Assembly: GCA_021773035.1 (NCBI GenBank)
Contig: JAJFKU010000060.1
Span: 1 to 52,235, forward strand
Direction: 5' to 3'
DNA: 52,235 nt
From: Woeseiaceae bacterium
GTDB taxonomy: Bacteria > Pseudomonadota > Gammaproteobacteria > Steroidobacterales > Woeseiaceae
This document shows, one piece after another, positions 35,559 to 43,640 of the stretch. A program made the position numbers and the translations under genes. A model generated the notes under the pieces. It did not search any database, was not told the DNA's origin, and was given only the letters and a program-made list of their open reading frames with translations. Position 1 is the stretch's first letter. Each line of letters opens with the position of its first letter.

Positions 35559-36965
35559 GTGTCGAAAACCCTGCAAATACTTGCGTTGCTCGCAATAGCC
35601 GTGGCCAGCGCTTCATCGTGCACGAATCCGGCCAGCAGCTCCGCCACCTCAATTACGAACGTCACCGTGATCGATGCCAAGCGCGGCGTTCGCGTGAATC
35701 AGACCGTCGTATTCGATGGCGACAATATCGTCGCAGCGGGCCCGGCCGAAGCCATTGCAACAACCGGGACGCTTATCGACGGCAGCGGCGCCTATCTCAT
35801 TCCCGGGCTCTGGGACATGCACGTTCACCTGACCTATGACGATCGTTTTACGCCGATCATGCCCGCAGCCTTTCTCGACTATGGCGTGACCAGCATTCGC
35901 GATACCGGCGGCATGTTGGAGAAGCTACTACCGGTCGTCGAACGCATGCGAAATGGTGACTCACCGGCACCGCGGGTATTCTTTAGCGGGCCGCTACTGG
36001 ACGGCAAGACTGTGGTTTACGACGGCGAGTCCGCACCGCGGATCGGCCTGCGCAACGACACAGCGCAAACGGCGCGGCAGAACGTCGAACGGCTCGTGGC
36101 AAACGGTGCGAGCTTCATTAAGATCTACGAAATGGTCGAGCCCGGTGTATTTGCGGCATTGGTCGACGCGGCGAACGCAAACGATATCCCGATAGCCGCC
36201 CACGTACCGCTGTCCATGAACGCGTCAGAGGCTGGCCCGAAAGTTAACTCTATGGAACATCTGCGCAACCTCGAGCTCGATTGCGCCGCCAATTCGGCGG
36301 AGCTGTTGAATGAGCGGCAGGAACTGCTGGGCACCGACAACGACGTGCCCGGTATCACCTTGCGTGGCTCGATTCACAAAGCGCAGCGCAACAGAGCCCT
36401 TGAGGCTTTCAGCGAGGAACGCTGCAATGAAGTTCTCGGGTCTTTGCGAAAAACGATTCAGGTGCCAACGACCGTTCTGAATACAATCCTGCTATCGCCT
36501 CCCTTCGAGCGTGACGACTGGCCGCGCGCTCTCAGGCAGATGCCGGAAGCGGTGCAGCGGGACTGGGGGGAGCGTCCGGAATGGGTCGATCCCGATCCGC
36601 AGAAGCGCGACCAGGCCTTCGGGCGCTTCACGCTGGATACCATCGCGATGATGCATGCTGCCGGTGTGCCCATCGGTGCCGGCACCGACACCCCGATTGC
36701 GCACGCGATACCTGGTTACAGTCTGCATAACGAACTCGAAGCCCTCGTCCTGGCCGGGCTGCCACCACTGGAGGCGCTACGCGCCGCCACTGTCCGGCCG
36801 GCCGAGTTCTTTTCGCTGGACCACGAAATGGGCGCTATTGAAGCTGGAATGCGAGCTGACATGGTGCTGCTCACTAAAGACCCACTCGCCGATATCCGTA
36901 ACACACGATCGATTCGACTCGTTGTGTCTCGCGGCCACGTTGTATCCCGAACTTCAGAAGACTAG
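35559..36965 (+). CDS. Lipoprotein amidohydrolase, second copy of this type
   Basis: A 468-residue relative of the enzyme at 3696. The lipobox is ASASSC (Cys21). Metal residues are His88 and His90 (MHVHL), Lys188 (FIKIYE), His215 (AAHVP), His234 (EHLRN) and Asp377 (GTDTP). The GTG start at 35559 has GGGA upstream. The DMHVHLTYDD region and terminal IEAGMRADMVLLTKDPL are family hallmarks. The substrate is unknown; relatives include imidazolonepropionases and Xaa-Pro hydrolases. No direct partner gene is seen. Confidence 0.85.
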   Translation: MSKTLQILALLAIAVASASSCTNPASSSATSITNVTVIDAKRGVRVNQTVVFDGDNIVAAGPAEAIATTGTLIDGSGAYLIPGLWDMHVHLTYDDRFTPIMPAAFLDYGVTSIRDTGGMLEKLLPVVERMRNGDSPAPRVFFSGPLLDGKTVVYDGESAPRIGLRNDTAQTARQNVERLVANGASFIKIYEMVEPGVFAALVDAANANDIPIAAHVPLSMNASEAGPKVNSMEHLRNLELDCAANSAELLNERQELLGTDNDVPGITLRGSIHKAQRNRALEAFSEERCNEVLGSLRKTIQVPTTVLNTILLSPPFERDDWPRALRQMPEAVQRDWGERPEWVDPDPQKRDQAFGRFTLDTIAMMHAAGVPIGAGTDTPIAHAIPGYSLHNELEALVLAGLPPLEALRAATVRPAEFFSLDHEMGAIEAGMRADMVLLTKDPLADIRNTRSIRLVVSRGHVVSRTSED

Positions 36966-37011
36966 TTATCAACCAGGCTTTCGCGATCCACTCGGGTATT
37001 CCGGCGCGAAA

Positions 37012-38145
37012 TTACTCTGGCGAAACAATATCTGCATAGAATCCTCCGGCTGCGAAGCGGTCCCCATGCACCCTGATCAACACTTCATTGGTACCTGGCC
37101 GGGGAGCAATCGGCAATCGCGCACTTTGAGTTTCGGTTGCTTTGTTATTCGTTTTCCAGGCATATCGGTCAGCCGCAACGGTTCCCCGGTAAAAGCCGTT
37201 AAGCCAGACGTCCAGTCGATTCACACTGCTAATTGCAAGCCAGCTGTTTTCAGGACTTGCGGCCGCATCAAAGCGCACGCGAACATACGTCGATTTTTTG
37301 TTACCAGAGGCGGTTTGCGTTTGCAGAGCGGTGATGATCGCTCCCCTGGAGTCCGGCGACAGGTCGCTCCATTGCCGGTCGTCAAGATCCGGAAACTCAA
37401 GCGTCGCAGCGTTCTGAAACTCCATCGGGCCAAGCGTCTGCCAGCCATAGAGGCGGCTTTCTTCACTTTCGAGCTCAACGCAGGAAGCACCAGACTCCGC
37501 TAACTCACTCACCCTCACGTCATCCACCCATACGGGATCTCCGTTACCGGGTCTGGCCTCGAGGCCGAGCGCACCCTGACCGTGCGGAAACTGGTCGAAC
37601 GACACGACAGGGGAAACAAAATCCTGAATGTACAGGAGCGCGCACTGCCTTCTCACATCCAGACGAAATGGATACCAGGTCCCGGGACGGATACGGCGTT
37701 GCCCATCGAGGTCCACACGCAGATCCTCATACAAACGCCAGGACGGATTGCCGTCGTAATGAGGGCTTACGCGAACATAGCTTCCATTTGACTTGACGTA
37801 GATGGAGCCGAAATCGCTGCGGCCGGGCGAGCTTCGGTGGTTATAAATAAAACCGAGATAACCGTCGCCATCCGTTGGGAAATAGAAGCGCCCTTCCATC
37901 CGCACGTTCTCAAGAGACTCAGCCTGCTGCAACAGCACGTAGGATAAACCGCGCTTCCCCTGCAACGGAAAAATACCGGAGGGCGTCAATTCCAGAACGT
38001 GGTTGCTCTCTCCGGGCTCTTCGATCACGGCTGCGGATGCCGATTCGGATGGCCGCCAGTTCCCCATTCCCGATTCGAAATCGTCGCTAATGACAATATC
38101 TGCGCTCGATGCCTGGAAAATGAACAACGACGCGAAACACGCCAT
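37012..38145 (-). CDS. Exported beta-sandwich protein, laminin-G/CBM-like
   Basis: A 377-residue protein with a short signal (MACFASLFIFQASSADI). The N-terminal half (about 20-225) looks like a concanavalin-A/LamG-type beta sandwich (SDDFESGMGNWRPS start, YLGFIYNHRSS, YVRVSPHYDGNPSWRLYE and VDDVRVSEL are typical of proteins built around a low-affinity glycan- or ligand-binding sandwich). A second domain (about 245-377: NSWLAISSVNRLDVWLNGFY, LIRVHGDRF) has the jelly-roll pattern seen at the edges of glycosidases. No active-site motif is visible. It may bind surface glycans. The start is uncertain: ATG 38145 is taken for the signal peptide, with GTGs at 38148 and 38172 also in frame. Confidence 0.72.
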   Translation of the reverse strand: MACFASLFIFQASSADIVISDDFESGMGNWRPSESASAAVIEEPGESNHVLELTPSGIFPLQGKRGLSYVLLQQAESLENVRMEGRFYFPTDGDGYLGFIYNHRSSPGRSDFGSIYVKSNGSYVRVSPHYDGNPSWRLYEDLRVDLDGQRRIRPGTWYPFRLDVRRQCALLYIQDFVSPVVSFDQFPHGQGALGLEARPGNGDPVWVDDVRVSELAESGASCVELESEESRLYGWQTLGPMEFQNAATLEFPDLDDRQWSDLSPDSRGAIITALQTQTASGNKKSTYVRVRFDAAASPENSWLAISSVNRLDVWLNGFYRGTVAADRYAWKTNNKATETQSARLPIAPRPGTNEVLIRVHGDRFAAGGFYADIVSPE

Positions 38146-38294
38146 CACGGTCCGTGTTGACCTCCCGTTCACCGATACCGCCTTTGCATTTTCGCTCCCC
38201 GTCAAAAGGCCATCCTGCGCCCGTACTTGCCTCGTTGTCCAGTCCACCGCAAACAGGATTGATCGCGGAAAGTCTCCGCCGCCGAAGCGGCGCG

Positions 38295-39155
38295 CTACCA
38301 GACGGGATCGTGACAGATATTCGTGCGGCTCTTCCTGTAACGTAGTCGTTGGGCACTTGAATAGACAACGTTATTGAAGAGTTTGGAAAACCGGAATTGT
38401 CGTGCCTTCGCAGCGACGACGGGGCCGCGCTTCGTTAACCTCGCACTGTTGACATACCGGGGGTATCGCTCTTCTTTCACCCAGCGGTATAAACCGGTAT
38501 CCAGCGAGTTGGCCGAGACGAGAAGCTCACGAGTATAGGGATTATTCAGCAGCACCTTGCTGAGTGAGTTGTCTGCGGCCCGATTGTACAGATAGCCACT
38601 TCTTTTTCGGTGAGGAGAACACGGTTCGGTATTGATTGGCAGCGGTGAAAGTCGCGCCAGGGTGTCGATAGATTCCTCAAGTCTGTCGGTCAGTCCAACG
38701 AAGAAAAAACTGTCCGCAACGACCTGCCGCACACGCTCCAGGCTGGCAACACCGGCAATCTGTTGGACCTGGTAGTCACGGTTTTCGGGACGTGCAAGCC
38801 AATCCTCGAAATGCTCGAACGACCCGGCATTACGCTGATCCGCGAACAGGCCCTTTTGTACTTTGTATTGATAGGCCGACGCCGTTCTCGCCAACGGCTC
38901 GCGAATCAGGGTAAAGCAGTTTTGCTGACCGGGTATCCAACGAGCCGGGTCGCGAATCGAGTGCGAAGAAACGCTCTTCAAAGCAGGGAAGACCCTCCGC
39001 GCGAACTCCAGATCACTTGTCTCGAAGTATCGTTTTTCTTCGCGCGGAATGAAGCGGCTGCAATGACTGGTACCAAAATTCGAGCGCAGTACGTGATTCA
39101 CCCAGGACCCGCCCGTCTTCGGTATGTGCGCAAATATCAAAACCTGGTCCGGCAT
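38295..39155 (-). CDS. Sulfotransferase-family protein
   Basis: A 286-residue PAPS-dependent sulfotransferase-like protein. The 5'-phosphosulfate loop is FAHIPKTGGSWVNHVL (Lys13, residues 8-23) and the 3'-phosphate site is CFTLIREPLARTASAYQY. This bacterial group transfers sulfate to glycans or peptide tyrosines on carrier-linked substrates; the acceptor is unknown. Of the two possible starts, the ATG at 39155 is taken because it begins the conserved strand and has GTGGA upstream. It lies 149 bp upstream of the beta-sandwich protein on the same strand, so the two may cooperate on surface polysaccharide. Confidence 0.78.
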   Translation of the reverse strand: MPDQVLIFAHIPKTGGSWVNHVLRSNFGTSHCSRFIPREEKRYFETSDLEFARRVFPALKSVSSHSIRDPARWIPGQQNCFTLIREPLARTASAYQYKVQKGLFADQRNAGSFEHFEDWLARPENRDYQVQQIAGVASLERVRQVVADSFFFVGLTDRLEESIDTLARLSPLPINTEPCSPHRKRSGYLYNRAADNSLSKVLLNNPYTRELLVSANSLDTGLYRWVKEERYPRYVNSARLTKRGPVVAAKARQFRFSKLFNNVVYSSAQRLRYRKSRTNICHDPVW

Positions 39156-39267
39156 CGTCGATCCACTCAATTACACGCGGCGACGTTAGCAATTCAGTGT
39201 GTATTGATTCGGCAATAAATGTGAAGAAACTCAGGAGAATGTAAAGAGGGTCGTCGTCAGCAGCATC

Positions 39268-39297
39268 AAAAGGGCTTGCCGTTTCCGGAAAGCCCTT
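39268..39297 (-). terminator. Rho-independent-like terminator of the isochorismatase-fold gene
   Basis: AAGGGCTT (39270-39277) pairs with AAGCCCTT (39290-39297), and inside them CCG (39279-39281) pairs with CGG (39286-39288) around a TTTC loop. Transcribed on the minus strand the stem ends CCCTTTTG. It lies 22 bp past the stop of the gene at 39320. Confidence 0.6.
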
Positions 39298-39319
39298 GAA
39301 TTGCTGGGAAGAAAACCAG

Positions 39320-40042
39320 TTACTTCAGAACAGCAATAACTTCGGCTGTGCTCAGAACAGCGTTGGCAATCAGCTGATAGTTGACCATCGCCGCCTGGTA
39401 GGCCTCTTCCCCCGGTGCACCAACCGCATCACTGACCATCAATACCTCGAAGCCCTGCTCGACCAGTTCGCGCATATGCGAGTCGGTACACAAATTGGCG
39501 GCCATGCCACCGACAACGACGGTCTGAATACCGCGTTTCCTCAGCTGCAGTACCAGATCGTTCGATTCAGGCCCGTAAACCTTATGCGGGCTGGCAATGA
39601 CGGTCTTACCGTCGTTGATGAAACTCTTATAACGCTGCAGAAAATCGGCACCCGAATCCTTAAAGTCGGGACTCGTAATCGGCTTGGAAATCCGGAACAT
39701 GCCGATATCGTGAATGGTCTTCTGTAACGCGCCACGATGACCCCAGCCACCGTCGTGTGGAAAATAGTGGTGCGGGCTGACGAACACGGCGTAGCCTCGT
39801 TTCTTCGCATGCTGGAAGAGCTTGCCAATGTTGTCGATCGTGCCGACCCGAGCGAGGTTGTCCTTGACGAGACCATACGCCGCGCCTTGTTCAGACAGAA
39901 AGTCGTTCTGTGGATCGGTGATGAGTAGTGCCGTGTTCGCAGGATCGAGCGTTAGCGACTCGCCGCGTTCATCGCCGGCCCAACTCGCCGGGCCGGTCAG
40001 TAGAAGTGCTAAAAACAGGGTACTGCCTATCAGGTTTTGCAT
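39320..40042 (-). CDS. Exported isochorismatase-family hydrolase
   Basis: A 240-residue cysteine hydrolase with a signal peptide (MQNLIGSTLFLALLLTGPAS). The catalytic triad is complete: Asp43 (ITDPQNDF), Lys154 (SPHKVYG) and Cys185 (AANLCTDSH). Family members hydrolyse amides such as nicotinamide or N-carbamoylsarcosine, and most are cytosolic, so export is unusual. The ATG at 40042 is preceded by GGAGAC at good spacing. A CRP-like palindrome at 40112 lies 70 bp upstream and the CRP-family regulator gene ends 96 bp upstream, so control by that regulator is likely. Confidence 0.85.
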   Translation of the reverse strand: MQNLIGSTLFLALLLTGPASWAGDERGESLTLDPANTALLITDPQNDFLSEQGAAYGLVKDNLARVGTIDNIGKLFQHAKKRGYAVFVSPHHYFPHDGGWGHRGALQKTIHDIGMFRISKPITSPDFKDSGADFLQRYKSFINDGKTVIASPHKVYGPESNDLVLQLRKRGIQTVVVGGMAANLCTDSHMRELVEQGFEVLMVSDAVGAPGEEAYQAAMVNYQLIANAVLSTAEVIAVLK

Positions 40043-40111
40043 GATTGTCTCCGATGTCTGTGACATTCGATAAATGGAGACGCGACAGTATCGGGATGGC
40101 CATCGTGGGTA

Positions 40112-40127
40112 AGTGACATTAGTCACT
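40112..40127 (-). promoter_or_regulatory. CRP-like binding site upstream of the exported isochorismatase
   Basis: AGTGACATTAGTCACT is a perfect 16-bp palindrome of the form AGTGA-N6-TCACT, one base from each CRP half-site (TGTGA/TCACA). It lies in the 95-bp gap between the CRP/FNR-family gene and the isochorismatase. The regulator encoded next door carries the R-E-x-x-x-R recognition helix that in CRP reads GTGA. Confidence 0.65.
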
Positions 40128-40137
40128 CAGCGCTGGT

Positions 40138-40794
40138 CTATTGTCGGGCGAGCGCCTGCAGGTCGGGGATGGATATGAGCCCCCGCTGCAACTCGACGAG
40201 GCCGGCCCGCTCCAGCTGCTTCAGCAGGCGGGACACAACCTCCCTCGCGGTACCGAGATGGGCAGCAATTTGCTGATGTTGTAAACGAAGCTTACCGTCA
40301 CTATCCGCCGCGCGTACGAGGAAACTGGCGAGGCGGTAGTCGAGATCGAAAACAGACACTTCTTCGAGCGATGTCATCAGGTCGAATATGCGAGCGGACA
40401 TCGTGTCGAAAACGAATCGTTTTATGACGTCCTCGCTTTCGTGGAGTTGCCGAAACGTGCTGGCCGGTATGGCAATGACATCGGTGGAATTCCTGTCACC
40501 ATTTACCCAGGCCGGGTACGCGATACGTTTGAAGGTGCAGTCCATGGCGAACAGGCAGGATTGCCCTGGCTCGATGAAATAGATGGTTTTTTCAATACCC
40601 TTGTTGCTGAGTATGTAAACGCGAAGACGACCACTATCCACCAGGTAAACGCCGGCAACCGGCTGGCCGCGATACAGAACCTCGTCACCGCTACCGACCG
40701 TCAGGCGTTTACTGGTGGCGGCGACCAGGCGCTGCGCATCCGGGGACATCTCCGACAGAAACGCGAAGTTTTGAAGGGTATTCAGGTCGAGCAT
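40138..40794 (-). CDS. CRP/FNR-family transcriptional regulator
   Basis: A 218-residue regulator. Residues about 15-130 form the cyclic-nucleotide-like beta barrel (VLYRGQPVAGVYLVDSGRLR, ILSNKGIEKTIYFIEPGQ), followed by a dimer helix and the winged helix-turn-helix. The recognition helix reads GTAREVVSRLLKQL with Arg184, Glu185 and Arg189, matching the R-E-T-V-G-R contact residues of CRP rather than the FNR E-x-x-S-R set. No FNR cysteine cluster is present at the N-terminus. The barrel lacks the full cAMP-binding R-S/T motif, so the ligand is uncertain. It lies 8 bp downstream of the acetyltransferase gene. Confidence 0.9.
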   Translation of the reverse strand: MLDLNTLQNFAFLSEMSPDAQRLVAATSKRLTVGSGDEVLYRGQPVAGVYLVDSGRLRVYILSNKGIEKTIYFIEPGQSCLFAMDCTFKRIAYPAWVNGDRNSTDVIAIPASTFRQLHESEDVIKRFVFDTMSARIFDLMTSLEEVSVFDLDYRLASFLVRAADSDGKLRLQHQQIAAHLGTAREVVSRLLKQLERAGLVELQRGLISIPDLQALARQ

Positions 40795-40802
40795 AAAACG
40801 TT

Positions 40803-41270
40803 CTAATCCGTGGAAATATCGAAATGCAGGACATTCTCGCGTATCCCCAACTTGGCATACAGCGCAATAGCGGGATCGTCACCCTGATCAGCCTGAACGA
40901 ATATTACACGGGCATCGCGCTCCACCGCCACGGGCTTGAGCGATTCAATCAGCGACGTCGCGATCCCGGTGCGCCGGTGCCCTTTCTCGACCGCGAGATC
41001 GTAGATATACACCTCGCTACGTTCCTGCTCGAATTTCCGCAATACGTACGCCGCAAGCCCGCCTACGAGTTCCTCACGCCCCTTCAATGCAACCATCACA
41101 ATGAAGTTATCGTCTGCAAGCAGGCGTTCTAAATAGCCGGCCGCCGGCCGCTTGGCGCCGTAGGTTTCCACGTCCCCGAAAGCCTCTCCAAAAAGCGTCA
41201 ACAGCGCCTCCATCGGGGGCACATCCTTCGATGTTAGTTGCTGCGTTTCATAAGTAGCCATTTGAGTCAT
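40803..41270 (-). CDS. GNAT acetyltransferase closely resembling AAC(3)-I aminoglycoside acetyltransferases
   Basis: A 155-residue single-domain GNAT protein. LLTLFGEAFGDVETY, LAAYVLRKFEQERSEVYIYDLAV, HRRTGIATSLIE, VIFVQADQGDDPAIALYAKLGIRE and VLHFDI each match the corresponding stretch of AAC(3)-I enzymes such as AacC1 almost position for position. HRRTGIA is the acetyl-CoA loop. AAC(3)-I acetylates gentamicin and related drugs at the 3-amino group. The gene is chromosomal, without integron or IS context, so it may be an intrinsic housekeeping ancestor. Starts at 41270 and 41261 (both ATG) are possible, as neither has a strong ribosome site. Confidence 0.85.
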   Translation of the reverse strand: MTQMATYETQQLTSKDVPPMEALLTLFGEAFGDVETYGAKRPAAGYLERLLADDNFIVMVALKGREELVGGLAAYVLRKFEQERSEVYIYDLAVEKGHRRTGIATSLIESLKPVAVERDARVIFVQADQGDDPAIALYAKLGIRENVLHFDISTD

Positions 41271-41305
41271 CGCGCAATGGTACGTCAGTTTTCTCTGTGA
41301 TTTGG

Positions 41306-41333
41306 TTGACTTCAAAAGACATAAACCTATAAC
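41306..41333 (+). promoter_or_regulatory. Sigma-70-type promoter of TonB receptor 2
   Basis: TTGACT (41306-41311), 16 bases, TATAAC (41328-41333). This is a good promoter, placed 66 bp before the receptor start and divergent from the AAC(3)-I-like gene. Confidence 0.6.
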
Positions 41334-41399
41334 ATTAGTACAATCAACTGCACAAACCTTTCATACCGAGCTTTCCGCAACAAACGGGGGATTTACCAG

Positions 41400-43613
41400 A
41401 TGTGGAGCCGAAACACCGTAATAAACAACTCAATCGGGCCTGTCAGCGCGCTATTACTAGGGACCGTCCTGGCGTATTCCGGGCCTGTGGCAGCACAGGA
41501 CGGGCTGAATCCGGAGGAATCCGGACTTGACGAAATCGTCATCACGGCACGTAAACGCGAAGAAAACCTGATGGAGATTCCGGTTTCGGTCAGCGTCATC
41601 AACAGCGATTTCATTGAAAGCTCGAACCTGTTGTCGGTCAATGACATCGCAGCCGTGACGCCCGGCTTCAAAGTCAACAACGCCTTCGGCCGGCAAGGTG
41701 ACCGCCCCCTCATTCGCGGCGTATCCGGTATCTCGACCGGCGTTGAGCTTGCCGGGTACTTCGTCGACGGCGTCTACGTATCAGGCACATTGACGAGCTT
41801 TGACCTTGAGGAAATCGACCGCGTCGAGGTCCTGCGCGGGCCTCAATCCGCAACCTTCGGGCGACGAACATTTGCGGGGGCCGTCAACTACGTGACGTCG
41901 GCACCGGATGAAGACACGCACTTTCGCGTGCGAGCCGAACTCGGCAGCAACGGTCGCCAGGTGCTGGGCGCAACGTTCTCGGGAAAAACGGGAATCGTCG
42001 GTTACCGCGTTCACGCACGTAACTATTCCTATGACGGGGACTTCGACAATACGCTCGCTATCGGACCCGACAACATCGGCTCTGAGGAAACTCAGAGCAT
42101 TAATGCAAGCCTGTACCTGACCCCATCGGAAAGTACGACGATTCAAGTGAATGCGCTTTACGCCGACGACGACGACGGGCAGTATGCCATCGTCCTACAA
42201 CCCTCTTCCGACAATAACTGTGCGTTCCCGAGACCACCAACACAGTCGCCGGGAGGGGATCGACCCTACTACTGCGGCACATTGCGTGACGACGTCCCGG
42301 TATCGCTGGGAGGACTTCTGCCCGACGAGGCCTACGGCGTTCAGCAGGAGCGGTTTCGCAGCTTCGTAAAACTCGACCACGACTTCGGTGAAGTCGGACT
42401 GCAGTGGATTTCATCTTTCAACAGCAATAACTACTACGCCGGACAGGACCAGTCGTTCGCCGGGCTGCAGACCGCGTTCTCTTTCGCGACCTTCGGTCAG
42501 GTTCCTGCCACGGACTGGCACACCATAGGTGTCAGCGAAACCGAGAGCTCGAGCCACGAAATCTGGCTGCGCGGTCTAACCGCCGGCGGCAGATTGAACT
42601 GGGGTGCCGGACTCTACTACTTCGACGAAGAAACGACGGATTCGAACGCAACTCTGGAGGAAGTAACGAATACCGCCATAATGGGTTCTGTCGAGTATGA
42701 TTTCTCAGAGGCATTCAGGCTTGGGCTGGAACTGCGCTATGCAGAAGACGATATCTCGATCGGCGGGCCATTCGACGAAACCTTCGACAGTCTGACCCAC
42801 CGTTTCACCGCCCAGTGGTTCGTCAATGAAGATGCGATGACCTATTTCAACTGGTCAACGGGTACGCTGCCGGGAAGCTTTAACACCGATCCCGATCTGT
42901 TGCCTGACAATGCCAACCTGATTCCGGTTGACGAGGGCGAACTCGAACAATTTGAGCTTGGTCTCAAGATGAGCGTTAGTGATGACCTGGATTTCGTTGC
43001 AGCGCTCTACACTCAGGAGTGGACCAACCAACAGCGCAGCCAGTTCATCATCATTAACGGCACGCCCGTTGGCTACCAGGCAAACGAAGGCACAACGGAT
43101 TTCAGGGGCATCGAGCTGTCTGCAAACTGGTCGCCGCTGAGCAACCTGATGGTCAATGCCGCCGTTACCTTCAACGACTCCGAAATCAACAACTTCGTTT
43201 CCGATGATACGACTGACGAGGCTATAACCGGCGACGGCAACGTTTCCGGCAACCGCGTGCCGCTGGCCGCCGACACTGAGGCCTATCTCGGAATCACCCT
43301 GGACTCGTCCTTTTCGAACGGATTCGAACTGCGTTCACGACTGGACTTTTCGTACCAGGGCTCGCGCTACGTCCGCTCCGTGAATCGCGCGGAAACAGGG
43401 GCTGAAACCATCGTCAACGCAACCTTTACGCTGCAAAATGGCGGTGACTGGCGCACAACCCTGTGGGGAAGGAACCTGACCGACGAGCAGGCACCCGTTT
43501 CGGCGCTCCGCTATATCGAGGCCGACAGTTTCTTCTTTAGCGGCCGGGCATTTGCGTTGACACCGCGCCCCGGACCGGAGTTCGGCGTTACGGCATCGAT
43601 CGACTTTCTGTAA
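41400..43613 (+). CDS. TonB-dependent outer-membrane receptor 2
   Basis: A 737-residue receptor with a signal peptide (to about residue 34), TonB-box region (LDEIVITARKREE), plug domain (about 55-165: VSVSVINSDFIES, VEVLRGPQSATFGRRTFAGA) and a beta barrel ending VTASIDFL. The plug ends in a GRRT stretch where the usual is GRNA, which places it near the receptors at sugar- or amino-acid-associated loci. It is followed after 27 bp by a lipoprotein amide-hydrolase homologue, as receptor 1 is followed by HyuA/HyuB. Confidence 0.92.
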   Translation: MWSRNTVINNSIGPVSALLLGTVLAYSGPVAAQDGLNPEESGLDEIVITARKREENLMEIPVSVSVINSDFIESSNLLSVNDIAAVTPGFKVNNAFGRQGDRPLIRGVSGISTGVELAGYFVDGVYVSGTLTSFDLEEIDRVEVLRGPQSATFGRRTFAGAVNYVTSAPDEDTHFRVRAELGSNGRQVLGATFSGKTGIVGYRVHARNYSYDGDFDNTLAIGPDNIGSEETQSINASLYLTPSESTTIQVNALYADDDDGQYAIVLQPSSDNNCAFPRPPTQSPGGDRPYYCGTLRDDVPVSLGGLLPDEAYGVQQERFRSFVKLDHDFGEVGLQWISSFNSNNYYAGQDQSFAGLQTAFSFATFGQVPATDWHTIGVSETESSSHEIWLRGLTAGGRLNWGAGLYYFDEETTDSNATLEEVTNTAIMGSVEYDFSEAFRLGLELRYAEDDISIGGPFDETFDSLTHRFTAQWFVNEDAMTYFNWSTGTLPGSFNTDPDLLPDNANLIPVDEGELEQFELGLKMSVSDDLDFVAALYTQEWTNQQRSQFIIINGTPVGYQANEGTTDFRGIELSANWSPLSNLMVNAAVTFNDSEINNFVSDDTTDEAITGDGNVSGNRVPLAADTEAYLGITLDSSFSNGFELRSRLDFSYQGSRYVRSVNRAETGAETIVNATFTLQNGGDWRTTLWGRNLTDEQAPVSALRYIEADSFFFSGRAFALTPRPGPEFGVTASIDFL

Positions 43614-43640
43614 CAGGACTTTCTGCTGCGGTTTGCACAC

